Assembly (NCBI GenBank): GCA_037693485.1
Contig: CM075350.1
Coordinates: 125,920,001 to 125,984,000 of the forward strand
Source of the DNA: Kitagawia praeruptora
Lineage: Eukaryota > Streptophyta > Magnoliopsida > Apiales > Apiaceae
Length of the DNA stretch: 64,000 bases
Direction of reading: 5' to 3'
Shown here one piece after another: positions 11,000 through 22,615 of the stretch. A program made the translations under genes and the position numbers. Position 1 is the stretch's first letter. Each line of letters begins with the position of its first letter. The notes below the pieces were generated by a model, which had not been told where the DNA came from, ran no database searches, and worked only from the letters and a program-made list of their open reading frames with translations.

Positions 11000-13622
11000 C
11001 GATGTATGCCAATCACGGTTCCATACATGATTAATAACAAAGGAAGCCATGTATGGCAATCAGGGTTCCATACATGACTAAAAAGGAAGGGATCCAGGTG
11101 TGCCGATCAGGGTACCACACAAGCCCAAAAAATTAAGGGATCCATGTATGCCGATCAGGGTTCCATACATGCCCAAATAACCAAGTATGCCATGTGAACC
11201 AGTCAAGGTTCCACACATGTCTGCTAATTAATAGATGGATCCATGTGTGCCGATCAGGGTTCCACACAAGCCCAAATAATGAAGGGATCCATGTATGCCG
11301 ATCAGGGTTCCATACATGCCCTAGTGACCAAGTAAGACATGTGAACCACTCAAGATTCCGTACATGTCTGGTATTGAAGGGATCCAGGTGTGCCGATCAG
11401 GGTACCACACCATCCCAGGTAATGAGGGGAACCATGTATGCCGAACAAGGTTCCATACATGCCCTAGTAACCAAGTAAGCCATGTGAACCACTCAAGGTT
11501 CCATACATGTCTGGTATTGAAGGGATCCAGGTGTGCCGATCAGGGTACCACACCAGCCCAAGTAATGAGGGGAACCATGTATGCCGAACAGGGTTCCATA
11601 CATGCCCTGGTAACCAAGTAAGCCATGTAAACCACTCAAGGTTCCGTACATGTCTGGTATTGAAGGGATCCAGGTATGCCGATCAGGGTACCACACCAGC
11701 CCAAGTAATGAGGAGAACCATGTATGCCGAACAGGGTTCCAAACATGCCCTGGTAACCAAGTAAGCCATGTGAACCACTCAAGGTTCCGTATATGTCTGG
11801 TATTGAAGGGATCCAGGTGTGCCGATCAGGGTACCACACCATCCCAGGTAATGAGGGGAACCATGTATGCCGAACAAGGTTCCATACATGCCCTAGTAAC
11901 CAAGTAAGCCATGTGAACCACTCAAGGTTCCATACATGTCTGGTATTGAAGGGATCCAGGTATGCCAATCAGGGTACCACACCAGCCCAAGTAATGAGGG
12001 GAACCATGTATGCCGAACAGGGTTCCAAACATGCCCTGGTAACCAAGTAAGCCATGTGAACCACTCAAGGTTCCGTACATGTCTGGTATTGAAGGGATCC
12101 AGGTGTGCCGATCATCGTACCACACCATCCCAGGTAATGAGGGGAACCATGTATGCCGAACATGGTTCCATACATGCCCTGGTAACCAAGTAAGCCATGT
12201 GAACCACTCAAGGTTCCATACATGTCTGGTATTGAAGGGATCCAGGTGTGCCGATCAGGGTACCACACCAGCCCAAGTAATGAGGGGAACCATGTATGCC
12301 GAACAGGGTTCCATACATGCCCTGGTAACCAAGTAAGCCATGTGAACCACTCAAGGTTCCGTACATGTCTGGTATTGAAGGGATCCAGGTATGCCGATCA
12401 GGGTACCACAACAGCCCAAGTAATGAGGGGAACCATGTATGCCGAACAGGGTTCCATACATGCCCTGGTAACCAAGTAAGCCATGTGAACCACTCAAGGT
12501 TCCGTACATGTCTGGTATTGAAGGGATCCAGGTGTGCCGATCAGGGCACCACACCATCCCAGGTAATGAGGGGAACCATGTATGCCGAACAAGGTTCCAT
12601 ACATGCCCTAGTAACCAAGTAAGCCATGTGAACCACTCAAGGTTCCATACATGTCTGGTATTGAAGGGATCCAGGTGTGCCGATCAGGGTACCACACCAG
12701 CCCAAGTAATGAGGGGAACCATGTATGCCGAACAGGGTTCCATACATGCCCTGGTAACCAAGTAAGCCATGTGAACCACTCAAGGTTCCGTACATGTCTG
12801 GTATTGAAGGGATCCAGGTGTGCCGATCAGGGTACCACACCATCCCAGGTAATGAGGGGAACCATGTATGTCGAACAAGGTTCCATACATGCCCTAGTAA
12901 CCAAGTAAGCCATGTGAACCACTCAAGGTTCCATACATGTCTGGTATTGAAGGGATCTAGGTGTGCCGTTCAGGGTACCACACCAGCCCAAGTAATGAAT
13001 GGAGTCATGTATGCCGATCTGGGTTCCATACATGCTCTAGTGACCAAGTAAGCCATGTGAACCACTCAAGGTTCCATACATGTCTGGTAGTTGAGGGATC
13101 CATGTGTGCCAATCAGGGTTCCACACAAGCCCAAGTAATGAATGGAGTCATGTATGGCGATCTGGGTTCCATACATGCTCTAGTGACCAAGTAAGCCATG
13201 TGAACCACTCAAGGTTGCATACATGTCTGGTAATAAAGGATCCATGTGTGTCAATCAAGGTACCACACAAGCCCAAAAAGTGAAGGGATTCATGTATGCC
13301 GAACAGGGTACCATACATGTCCCGGTAACCAAGTAAGCCATGTGAATCACTCAAGATCCTATACATGTCTGGTAATGAAAGGATTCATGTGTGCCGAACA
13401 GGGTACCACACAAGCCCAAAAAATGAAGGGATTCATGTATGCCGAACAGGGTACCATACATGTCCCGGTAACCAAGTAAGCCATGTGAATCACTCAAGAT
13501 CCTATACATGTCTGGTAATGAGTATTCGGAGGACTTCTCCTAAAATGAGTATTTGGAGGACTTCTCCTACTAACCAAGTAAGCCATGTGAACCACTCAAG
13601 TTTCCGTACATGTCTGGTAATA
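11000..13622 (-). repeat. 143-bp satellite-like tandem array with hairpin sub-units
   Basis: About 18 units of 143 bp; copies from about 11364 to 12937 are very regular and the ends are more degenerate. Each unit divides into three sub-units of about 48 bp, and each sub-unit can fold: CATGTATG with CATACATG, GGTGTG with CACACC, or CATGTG with CACATG, around loops of 13-17 nt. Variant positions follow a five-unit (715-bp) order. The GAGTATTTGGAGGACTTCTC unit from 7672 reappears at 13519-13569 inside the array. Because 143 is not a multiple of three, the array creates many overlapping open frames on both strands that are not genes. Tandem arrays in the 3' region are a known feature of Tat-lineage gypsy elements and can seed satellite DNA. 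Confidence 0.93.
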
Positions 13623-15750
13623 ATCATGAAGCCTTTAGAACTTGACATTTTCAAGATGCCACTTTGAGAAGTATACTATCCGCTCCATTGCTTTAAAACT
13701 TGGCATTTTCAAGATGCCACTCTGAGAAGTATATTATCCACTACCCCCCAGTTCTTCATGACAGCTTGTCTGTGGTGGAGAACTAATTCATCTTATCACC
13801 AATCTAGTTGCTATCATCTCAATTCTCTTATCGCTCTGAGTATATTTCAGTGAAGCTCATCAAGTAAAGTATGGGGAAGCCTCCTATGTACCCTGACAAT
13901 ACAGGACCCAGAACTCTGAAGTTTGTGAAGCCCAATTCTCCAGTTGGCTATGGACATGAAACCTGGATTGATTATCCGGTCAATCCTCTGAAAGTTGAGC
14001 ATTTTTTGTAATAAGTTTTGGTAGCATGATTATTACTACCCCCCGAGCCTCTGGTTTAGCTCTATTTTTGATATCTTCACTTCTTTCCTTAGAAGGTTTG
14101 AATCTATACCCGGGAAGCTGGGTATTGTATCATAACTTGTTGCAGCTTTTTGTCAGGTCCATAAATCTCAATTGGGAAGCCACATTTCTTTTCAGAATTG
14201 GAAGTCCTATACCCATTTTCTTCTTGATAGGAAGCCTCCTTTCATTAATTTTGGATTTTCTCCATCTCTCATGTGGGAAGCTGCTAGCTATATTTCCCAA
14301 GGGGAAGCCATCCCTTTCTCGTAGCAACCTCTTCGAGAGGTTTTTCTTTGATTATGAGGCCTTTTAATTGCCTCTGGTTTCCTTGCATACTCTCAGGATA
14401 ACCTTCCATCCTATATTTGCCAGATAGTTGGTAGCCTTAATATGTGGCAACCCCGGTGGCATGCCATTCGTGGGCTTCATATCACTTCTTTTTCGGTAGA
14501 GTGATCATCAATATCCCGTTAATATTCTTGTGATAGCTTTCCGGGATTTTGTTTACTTTCATAATTCTTTTCCAATGATATCTCATGATTTGAGCTTCAG
14601 CTGTTGAAGTGGTTCTCATAGGAACATCTTGTGAGTGAAGTTTCTGGTTCATAACTCTTTGGGAACCTGAGGCGGCCATGATATATAGGCCTTCTTTATC
14701 TGGGAGCATTTAGCCCTTAGCCGTCCTCGTCATTCTCATGAGGCTTCTATCATGCTACCGTCATGACTGTGCTGCCTAGAGCTGTTGGGAACTTGGTTGC
14801 CCCTTTTCCAAGAGCTTCCTTTGTTTTCTTGGTATTGGCACCTCCATTAGTTCATCTTAAGGGCTTTCATGCCTTTTCTTCTTGGGTGAGAGACTTGGTA
14901 GTGCTCTTCGAGATTGTGTTAGTGGCCCTTCTAGGCAACCCTTCTTATTTTGCATGGGAAGCCTCGTGGGTAAATGGCAATTGAGGCTACCACTTACTTG
15001 TCTTCTACAGCTGGTAACCCTTTTACAGAATTATAGGATATGCCTTAGTTCAGCTTTTCTAAAATCATATTTGAGGACCTTCTCATCGTCTGAGTTGTTC
15101 CCGTTTAGCAACGGGGCTGGTAGGTCACTCATTTTCTACATGACATTTGTGTTCCGGGATGCTGATCAGTTGCACCGGAAGCCCTGTATTTGCCGCCGCA
15201 GTATCAAATTGCTCATGAGGAAGATTTTTTTAGTTCCATGGTTTCCCTTACCAGCTTCCAACATCAATATTATTGGTGGTGCTACCCCCCGAACGAATTG
15301 GGAACCTTGACACGAGGTTTCCATGGTGAAAGCCCCATACTATGAGTGCACATCTTCTTTTTAGTGACTTTTTTGTCCACATGTTTAGAACGTCGTCATC
15401 ATTTTTTTTGACAACTGATCCCAATTGTCAATTGTATCAGGCATTTTGATTATGAAGACAATGAATAGGAATCTGCTTCCAGCTTTATAGATATTCAATT
15501 GGCAGAGCATTTTGCTACTACTCCGGGTGGTGCACATGCGCTACCCCCCGAGTGTCTATGAATGACAAAATTCACGGTAACTGAGTTTAAAGTTACACAG
15601 CTACAACTAATAAGTTGAATTCCACTGAGCCTATGCCCGAAAGAGAACTTCCATTGGGGCTTCCTGATGGGTGGTAATTCAGGGTGCCTTCCTTGGGACC
15701 CCAATCCAATCATGTGACTGGCCAGTCTGGCTCCTTGGTGTTTTGTCTTC
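13623..15750 (-). other. Non-coding middle part of the outer gypsy element
   Basis: No convincing coding sequence on either strand. The stretch contains four additional polypurine-like sites on the minus strand (13741, 14036, 15282, 15541) and many GGAAGC or GGGAGCC motifs. Open frames at 14026-14367 and 14882-15310 lack any family resemblance. Confidence 0.6.
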
Positions 15751-15752
15751 GG

Positions 15753-16012
15753 GGCTACCGGATCCAGGGATTCCGAATTCTAGGGCTTCCGGATTCAGGG
15801 CTACCGGATCCAGGGCTACCAAATCCAGGGCTACCGAATCCAGGGCTACCAGATTTAGGGCTACCGGATCCAGGGTTTCCGGATCCAGGGCTACCAGATC
15901 TAGGGTTACAGAATCCCGGGCTTCCGAATCGTAAGCTTGCAGGGTTACCGGATTTCAGGGCTACCGGATCCAGGGTTACCGGATCCAGGGTTACCGGATC
16001 CAGGGCTACCAT
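15753..16012 (-). repeat. 15-bp tandem repeat
   Basis: About 17 copies of a 15-bp unit, consensus GGGCTACCGGATCCA. As the unit is a multiple of three, frames on both strands give repetitive peptides (LPDPG, SRATG, GSGNP). I treat this as a minisatellite in the element's non-coding region, not as a gene. Confidence 0.88.
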
Positions 16013-16385
16013 CATATTCGGGGCTGCCACTCGTTGCACAGAACCTGGGGAGTGGTGGCCCATCTGCCTCCCAGGCCTTGCTCAGCCTTTCAACAATAAA
16101 TGAGTCCGGTTGCCCGTTTGAGGGTATATATTCTTCATCCATATTGTCTGGATTCATTTCCCGGTTGCCTCCAAGGCCGCAAGTATGCCAGAAGCCTGAC
16201 TTATGCTTTATCCATCCAGCTACTGGGCTTCCAAAGAATAAGAACTTTCCTTCACTGACATGGCTATACGCTTGAGATTCGTTCTGGCCTTAGTATTGAT
16301 GGGTTTCCAACGGGAGTCCTTCATGCTGATGCCTTTGTATCCCTAGGCGGGATCCTTGGTGGAAGCCCCCTTGGCACCCTGATTG

Positions 16386-17993
16386 TGAAAGGGGAGATTG
16401 AAAGGAGAGATAGGAGTGAAGGGAAGTAACTCACTGCACTTTCATGTGTACTAGAAATGCTAAATGTAATCCCTATGTAATGGTTGACGATAACTCAACA
16501 ATAGAACAGGACATGTAATAATATACAGGTGCACAGGAATCTTGGAACACAGAGTTCAGTTAAGACAAAATATCAAAGGATCATCTACAGACTTGAAGCT
16601 CACTGGAAGAAGTTCATTAATATGTTCAGGCCTCAGTGGAGAATAAAGGATGGTAACATCTACTCAAGGATGTGGAAGTTACAGAAGATTGTCTTAGTCT
16701 CAGAAGATTTTATTGTACCACAATCGAAGCTGCAGTAAGGTTTAAATAGAAGAGTGTGGAATCATATTCGGAATCAAGAGCCCCTATCAAGACTAGTCAC
16801 TTATGAACCAGACCGTTGCATCAAGTGTCAGGACATTGGAGGCAAGCTCTCGTCAGTTAATATGGTTTTAATCATTCTAAAGTTGTTGATCTTCTTAAGT
16901 CATGTGAAGGATCAACACAGGAGGTAAATTAGTGTTGAAGTGCCAAAGTTCCAGAATATGCATTGGAGCTGTATTGGAAGATCGAGATACAGGTCGAAAT
17001 ACAGTATTCAATGTTTAAGGAACGAGAATTAAATGTACGAAGAATTAGTGGCACAACCTGATTGGACCTTTACTAAAGCTTCACATAATTGAAGGCCAAA
17101 TACTTGGACGTGGTGGAGTCACGTATACGGGGCCATGTATTTGGTTGAGGAAGTCTACAAAAATTGAAGAGTGGAATGGAAATATTTAATTTAATTAAAT
17201 AAAGTATTTATTTAATTTAATTAAATAAAGTACTTATTTAATTTAATTAAATAAAGTATTTATTTAATTATTTATATATTTTATAAATAAAGATATTCTT
17301 TATTTATATTTTATATAAATATTAAATATTACTTTTGAATTAAATATTTCCAAAGGCATGCTTGGCACATGACTTTGCATTAGGGTTTGGTGGAGCAAGA
17401 AAAGAAAAAGGAAAAAGGAAAAAGAAATGCTTTTCAAATTGATAAAAGAGAAAAGCAAGTCTTCTCTTTCAACAAGCAAGGTGTGCAGCCGCAAGGAGAA
17501 AAAAAGAGGGGAGAGAGAGAAAATTATTTTTCTCTCCCCCATGGCTAGATCTGTTCTTGAAAATACTTGTAGCCATGATTTTCTTTGTTACACCACTCCT
17601 CTATCTTTCTAGTGTAAACACTTGTTAAATCTTGTATAGAAGATAGGGTTGATTCTTGCCTCCTAAGTCCATAGACTTTAATATTTTTAGAGGAGCCAAG
17701 AATCATTTCTTTGTTGTGTTCTTGAGCTTATGTTCTTGAACTTGTTTGTAGCATTGCCCCCACTTCATAAATATAAATTTATATTTGTGAATCTTGTTGT
17801 GTTGTGTGTTTTGGGTGATTTTCTGTTCTTGGTCTTGGTTATTTTAATGGAGTCATATGCTTGGAGAAGACCATGAACAGTAAATGGGTTTGAGCCAAAT
17901 TAATTTTTATGTTGTCCCAAAAATAATTAAAAGTCATAATTTTTTATTTGGGAATCGTATTCACCCCCCCTCTACGATCTCCGGGACCTAACA
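16386..17993 (+). repeat. 5' LTR of the LARD
   Basis: 1608-bp LTR starting TGAAAGGGGAGATTGAAAGG and ending GGACCTAACA. It contains three copies of a 26-bp AT-rich unit at 17187-17268, TATA-like sequence near 17272-17290 and a purine-rich tract at 17395-17430. The small open frames inside it also occur unchanged in the second LTR and resemble no protein I know. Confidence 0.93.
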
Positions 17994-17995
17994 AT

Positions 17996-18007
17996 TGGTA
18001 TCAGAGC
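17996..18007 (+). other. Primer-binding site of the LARD
   Basis: TGGTATCAGAGC two bases after the LTR end, complementary to initiator Met tRNA. Confidence 0.92.
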
Positions 18008-18119
18008 TTTTCGATTGACATACAAATCGATTGGATCCATTTTTTTGAGATTAAAGAGGGTATGAAAATAAAAATTATTTTTGTTCACTGGGCATCCAGG
18101 AAGCAGTAGGTGTTTTGTT

Positions 18120-18720
18120 AATCGTTGAAGCCCAGAATTTTTCTAAGTACTTACTAGGGAACCTATGTAGAAATTCCTATCTAGAAATTCTAGATAAGTT
18201 TCTACTTAGAGCCAAGTAGAAATTCTGGAGGTGGAAATATTTTCTAAGTACTCAAGGAGGGAAGCTATCTAGAAATTCTAGATAAGTTTCTACTTAGAGC
18301 CAAGTAGAAATTCTGGAGGTGGAAATTTTGGCTAAGTCAAAATTTCGAGATAGGAATTTCGAGATGGCTAAGTAGAAATTCCTATGTTGAAATTTTGTTA
18401 ACTGCTGAAATTTTGGCTAAGTCAAAATTTCGAGATAGAGTTCGACTTGGAGTTCGACTTGGAGTTCGACTTGAGGTTCGACTTGAGGTTCGACTTGAGG
18501 TTCGACTTGAGGTTCGACTTGAGGTCCGACTTGAGGTCCGACTTGAAGTTCGACTTGAAGTTCGACTTAGTAGAAATTTTGTTAACTGCTGAAATTTTGG
18601 CTAAGTCAAAATTTCGAGATAGTCTATGTAGAAATTCCTATATAGAATTTCTACTTGAACTTCGAGATAGAGTCTATGTAGAAAATTCCTATATAGAAGT
18701 TCTACTTGAAGGACTTTTTC
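18120..18720 (+). repeat. Leader repeats including an 11-copy 12-bp minisatellite
   Basis: At 18437-18568 the 12-bp unit GAGGTTCGACTT is repeated 11 times. On both sides longer blocks recur: CTAGATAAGTTTCTACTTAG at about 18190 and 18275, and GCTGAAATTTTGGCTAAGTC at about 18403 and 18586. The blocks contain small inverted repeats of TAGAAATTCTA type. The region lies in the untranslated leader after the PBS, where packaging and dimerisation signals normally sit. Confidence 0.85.
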
Positions 18721-20888
18721 AACATGACACATGGCTACATAGCTTAACTCTTGTTTAAACAAAATGTTTTATTAAACAAAACAACAGGAGTTGATTCTTC
18801 GTTCGTTGAGGACAAACGAATTGGCTGAAGAACATTCTAATGGAGCTGGTTTCTGATTTTACCATTGGAGATGTGTTTATACATCGGTCTACTCAGTGGA
18901 TCATTTGGTTATTGAAAGGGATTAGTTCGGTTAGGGAAGAGTCTTCGATCAGTGGTTTCTGAATCAATGTCTGAAGAATTTAGGATTTTGAAAAAGAATT
19001 CAGTTTATCTGTCAAGAACCAAAACACCTGAAGATTTGGTTAAAAGGACATCAGTGGTAGAAACACATAAGGTTGATTATCACTGGCTTATGATAATATG
19101 GGGTTATTGCTACAAACACACAAAGAAAAGTGATCTTTTCAAGCAGAATATGAGACATTCTATGTCGGGGTTTTTAAGCAGAACAGTCAGGCATCAGTTT
19201 GGGTTGAAGCAGGAACTGTTGAAGTCAAATGCAAGGATACTTCCATGAGTGTCAGTGGAATGGAAATTGACTGGGATCAATTGATTATCACTGGAGATGG
19301 AATGTTAAGCATCGTTCAGGTATACACTCTAACTAGTCTATCTTTGTTTGATTCAATTATAGAAGTATTAAGTGCTGAACTGCATTATGTTGTAAGCTTG
19401 ATGTAATGCATGTCTCACCTTGATTTCTATGTGAATTAGATAACTTATGTTAGTCTGTTAGTGTTGCTTATTTATCCGTATTTGACTTCATGATTAAATC
19501 TTATGTGATTTGGTACTTGCTTTACGATAATTGATCATGTTAGCATATAGGGTCTTAGGTAATTGTAGGGGTACATTTACCGGAAAGAGTATGTGTTGCA
19601 TGTTAAGTGCCTTGATGTTTAAATTGTCTATAATCTGCTTATACTCGCATGGTTATGTTAAATGCCATATTTGATCATGTGCTTGTTAAGATGAGTTCAT
19701 TTTTTATTTTGGGAATTACCTAGGGGTCAGTATAATAAATTGTAGATTAAATGTTTAAATCTGAACTGACTTAGGTAATTAGAGATAACATAATGATTAG
19801 CTAACAACAGAGGTGATTTAGGAGGATTAGTAATCTGAGTGATTGATTCTTCTATTTTTACTTATATGCATTGCATGATTCTTATAGACTGCTAGTCTAC
19901 CTTAAGTTAGGTTGGAATCACTGAGCTCATAGCCAAGACTACTTGTTAAGGCTGATATAGACGAGGAGTGATCAGTCAAATAAGAATAAGCATGTTGAAC
20001 TTAAATGCTTTGTTGCTAGCTTTATTTAGAAATATCTCTAACCCTTGGACTCAATTAAATTGAGGACCACATGCTTTAATCATTTGTGAATGCAGAGTAT
20101 CTTTTAACAGGTACAAGTTACATATCTTTGACATTTTCATGTTCAAGGTATATAACTACTTTTACTCTGGTATTCAAATGGTTAAGCAAGACTCCCTATT
20201 TTTCTTGAATGATCTGAAGCACACATTAAAGGAAGTCTTAGGGAATTCTTTGCGAAGGGTTTCTTAATATCAGTTTGAGGACGAACAGTGTTGATCGGGG
20301 TCAAGAGAAATAGAAGCTCACTAAGCTGGAAGTGAGGTTGTAGCTGACACGAAATGTAACGCTTATGATGAAGTCAACTGTTTGTTGAAGTTTATCAGAA
20401 TGGAGTTAGCAACAACAACGGGTGATGCTCTCACACTTGGTTTATCAAGACAACGGATTCGATGGTAAAGACGAAGTTGGTGAGAAAGGACTACTTCTAA
20501 TGAAATTATGTTAGGAAGGACATTAGTGAAGTATGTCAGTTGAAGGGAAGTCAAGTCAAAGGCTACCCTGGTTACTTTTGATGGTTGTTCATGTATCCGA
20601 CAGATAAAGCATCCCAGTGATGGATCACATTCAAAGGATTAAGCAAGTTGACTGTGAGAACACTTTGAGGGCAGGTAATGGAGTTTTGTTGACGAATGAA
20701 GTTCCATGTTATGTCTGCACTGAAAGGAGTATTTTAGAGTAAAGTTCAGTTTCCGGACTTCATGATCAAATGGAGGAGTTGATAGGAAAATCCAGACCTT
20801 GAATGGAATTACAAGGATTATGGATAGATTTAAGGTTTCCTATTCACTACGGATGAATCAGTTAATACAGCAAGTCTAATCAGCAAGA
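18721..20888 (+). other. LARD leader, no gene seen
   Basis: Over 2 kb without a supported gene. A 98-codon frame at 18952-19248 has no recognisable domain. Base composition is ordinary. Confidence 0.5.
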
Positions 20889-22615
20889 ATGGCAAGTCAA
20901 GCTACAGCTTTTGATACTTTGACTAACAAGGTCAATGACTTGGGCCATGCTGGTGGTGTTTTGGGAAGTGCTCTGAATGACAGAATGGGAGCAATGGAAT
21001 CTACAATGCATTCAATGGTGGTGGAGATCAGTAGTATGATGTTCGCAATCAGGAGTTTTGTGCCCCTAGAATGTTTTCAGTCGCAATACCAACAACCTCC
21101 CCCCGATGATGGTGCTGGTGGTGCTGGTGGTACTAGTGGAGCTGAAGCCTCCGGTTCAGGTTTTGGTGGTTCCCATGCTGCTGGTGGATTTGGAGAGCAA
21201 GGTGGTGTTCATGATAACTCACCTAAGGGGAAGAGTGGAAAAGAGACGAGACAACAAGGAGTTCAAATCGAAGAAATTGAAGAACAGGCTGATCTTGTCA
21301 TTGAAAAATAAAGTGAACCGGTTGTTGATGAAGAGGTTGAGAGGAAGAGAAAGGGTAAGGCTAAGGCAGTGGAGGTTGAACAAAATGAACCGTTCATTGA
21401 CCTAAGTCATCAACAAGAAAAAGTACAGGAGGTACTTGACTCAGACTCTGACATGGACATACCCTTAGCACATGCAATTCAAAGATCTTTGAAGGAACAA
21501 GGTGGAGGTGCTGGGATGTCGTCAGGAAAGCCTGAAGAAACTTTTGTTGATAAGGAGACTCTTGAAGCTCAACAGTTAGCCTTGGAACAAGCTGAGTTCG
21601 TTAAAATGAAGTTGATGCAAGAACAAGCTGCGTTCCTTGAAGAAAAAGTAGAGCTCAAATGGAAACAGTATGATTATGAGCTTGCAAGGCTAGCTAATCC
21701 TCAAGTCGACCTGGATAACAGAAGGATTGGACAAAAATGGGATGAAGCAAGGAAGATATTGATGGGACCCTGTGCGAAAGGAGTTCATAACAAGGAGGCA
21801 GATGACCTGTTCTACAACCTGAATTTGCAGAATCCAATGACTATGGACTACACAAGTGCATTGAAAAACATGATTTCCAAAGTCAGGGTTGGATACAATG
21901 CAATGACTAAAGAGTGGCAGGTTATCTTATCTTTAACAGAAGGTGTCCAAATGTCTTTCATGTATGTGAATGATCAATTCATCACGAGAAGATCTGCGTC
22001 AGAGTTGTTCTTGCTAGCAACGAAAATTCAATACTCTCAATCTGAGGAACTTAGCATTCTGTATAGAGATCAGTTAATGCAGCTAGCAGAGGACAAGGGA
22101 CCAGAATTCTCAACATATCCTAATGTTATTCGAATGGTAGTACAAGGGAAGATGAAGAGGGTAAGCATGGAAGAAAATGACTTAATGAATCTTTCAATTG
22201 AATCTCTCAAAGCTGTCTGTAGACAAATGATAAGCAAGGGATTTGCTAATGAACTTAAAGAAAAAAATTGGTGAGGATCATTGAAAGAATCATATTCAAG
22301 AAGAGCAATGAAATATGGAAGTGTGATGTTATTGCTCCAAACCCTCTAGATAATGTGAAGGTTGAGCCGGAGCTAATGGAGCAGAAATGGAATATTCTTC
22401 AAGCTATGAAGAATGTAGATGAAGCTCTGACTCTTCCGTCTGGATCACTGGAACCTGTAGAAATAAGGGAGGCAGTTGGTGTTCCAGGAAGAGATAGCGT
22501 ATACTGCATACACTCATATTCAGAAGACACAGCTGATGCCTTGGCATTCATAGATGCAGTAAACATCACCATCAAGCTCCCTAGCATTCGTTTGATCTTA
22601 GATCTAAATTTCTAA
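20889..22615 (+). pseudogene. Unknown LARD-encoded protein, broken by one stop and one frameshift
   Basis: Three consecutive pieces form one former frame of about 575 codons. ATG at 20889 opens 140 codons to TAA (21309-21311). The same frame continues unbroken to 22274, and an extra base in the A-run at about 22260-22267 shifts reading into the frame ending at 22615. The N-terminus has a short helical stretch, then a Gly/Ala/Pro-rich linker (GAGGAGGTSGAEASGSG). An acidic segment (DSDSDMDIPLAHAIQRSLKE) resembles a ubiquitin-interacting motif. A long charged helical region follows (about residues 210-270), then a C-terminal part with few repeats. There is no zinc knuckle, protease or polymerase motif. 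I cannot assign it; a divergent Gag-like or accessory protein is possible. It is the only sizeable coding remnant in the element. Confidence 0.6.

Noticed and set aside
11000..13622. CRISPR-like or centromeric satellite array
   Set aside because: Whole units repeat without unique spacers, and the array lies inside a retrotransposon 3' region in a plant genome, so neither label is supported.
11194..13667. Many overlapping open frames of 66-110 codons on both strands
   Set aside because: They are products of the 143-bp tandem repeat, shifting frame with each unit; no independent coding signal.
14026..15310. Open frames of 73-142 codons in the outer gypsy interior
   Set aside because: No domain or family pattern, hydrophobic composition from T-rich DNA, and frames overlap on both strands.
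15671..16275. Proline- and glycine-rich repeat protein
   Set aside because: It is the translation of a 15-bp minisatellite, open on both strands.
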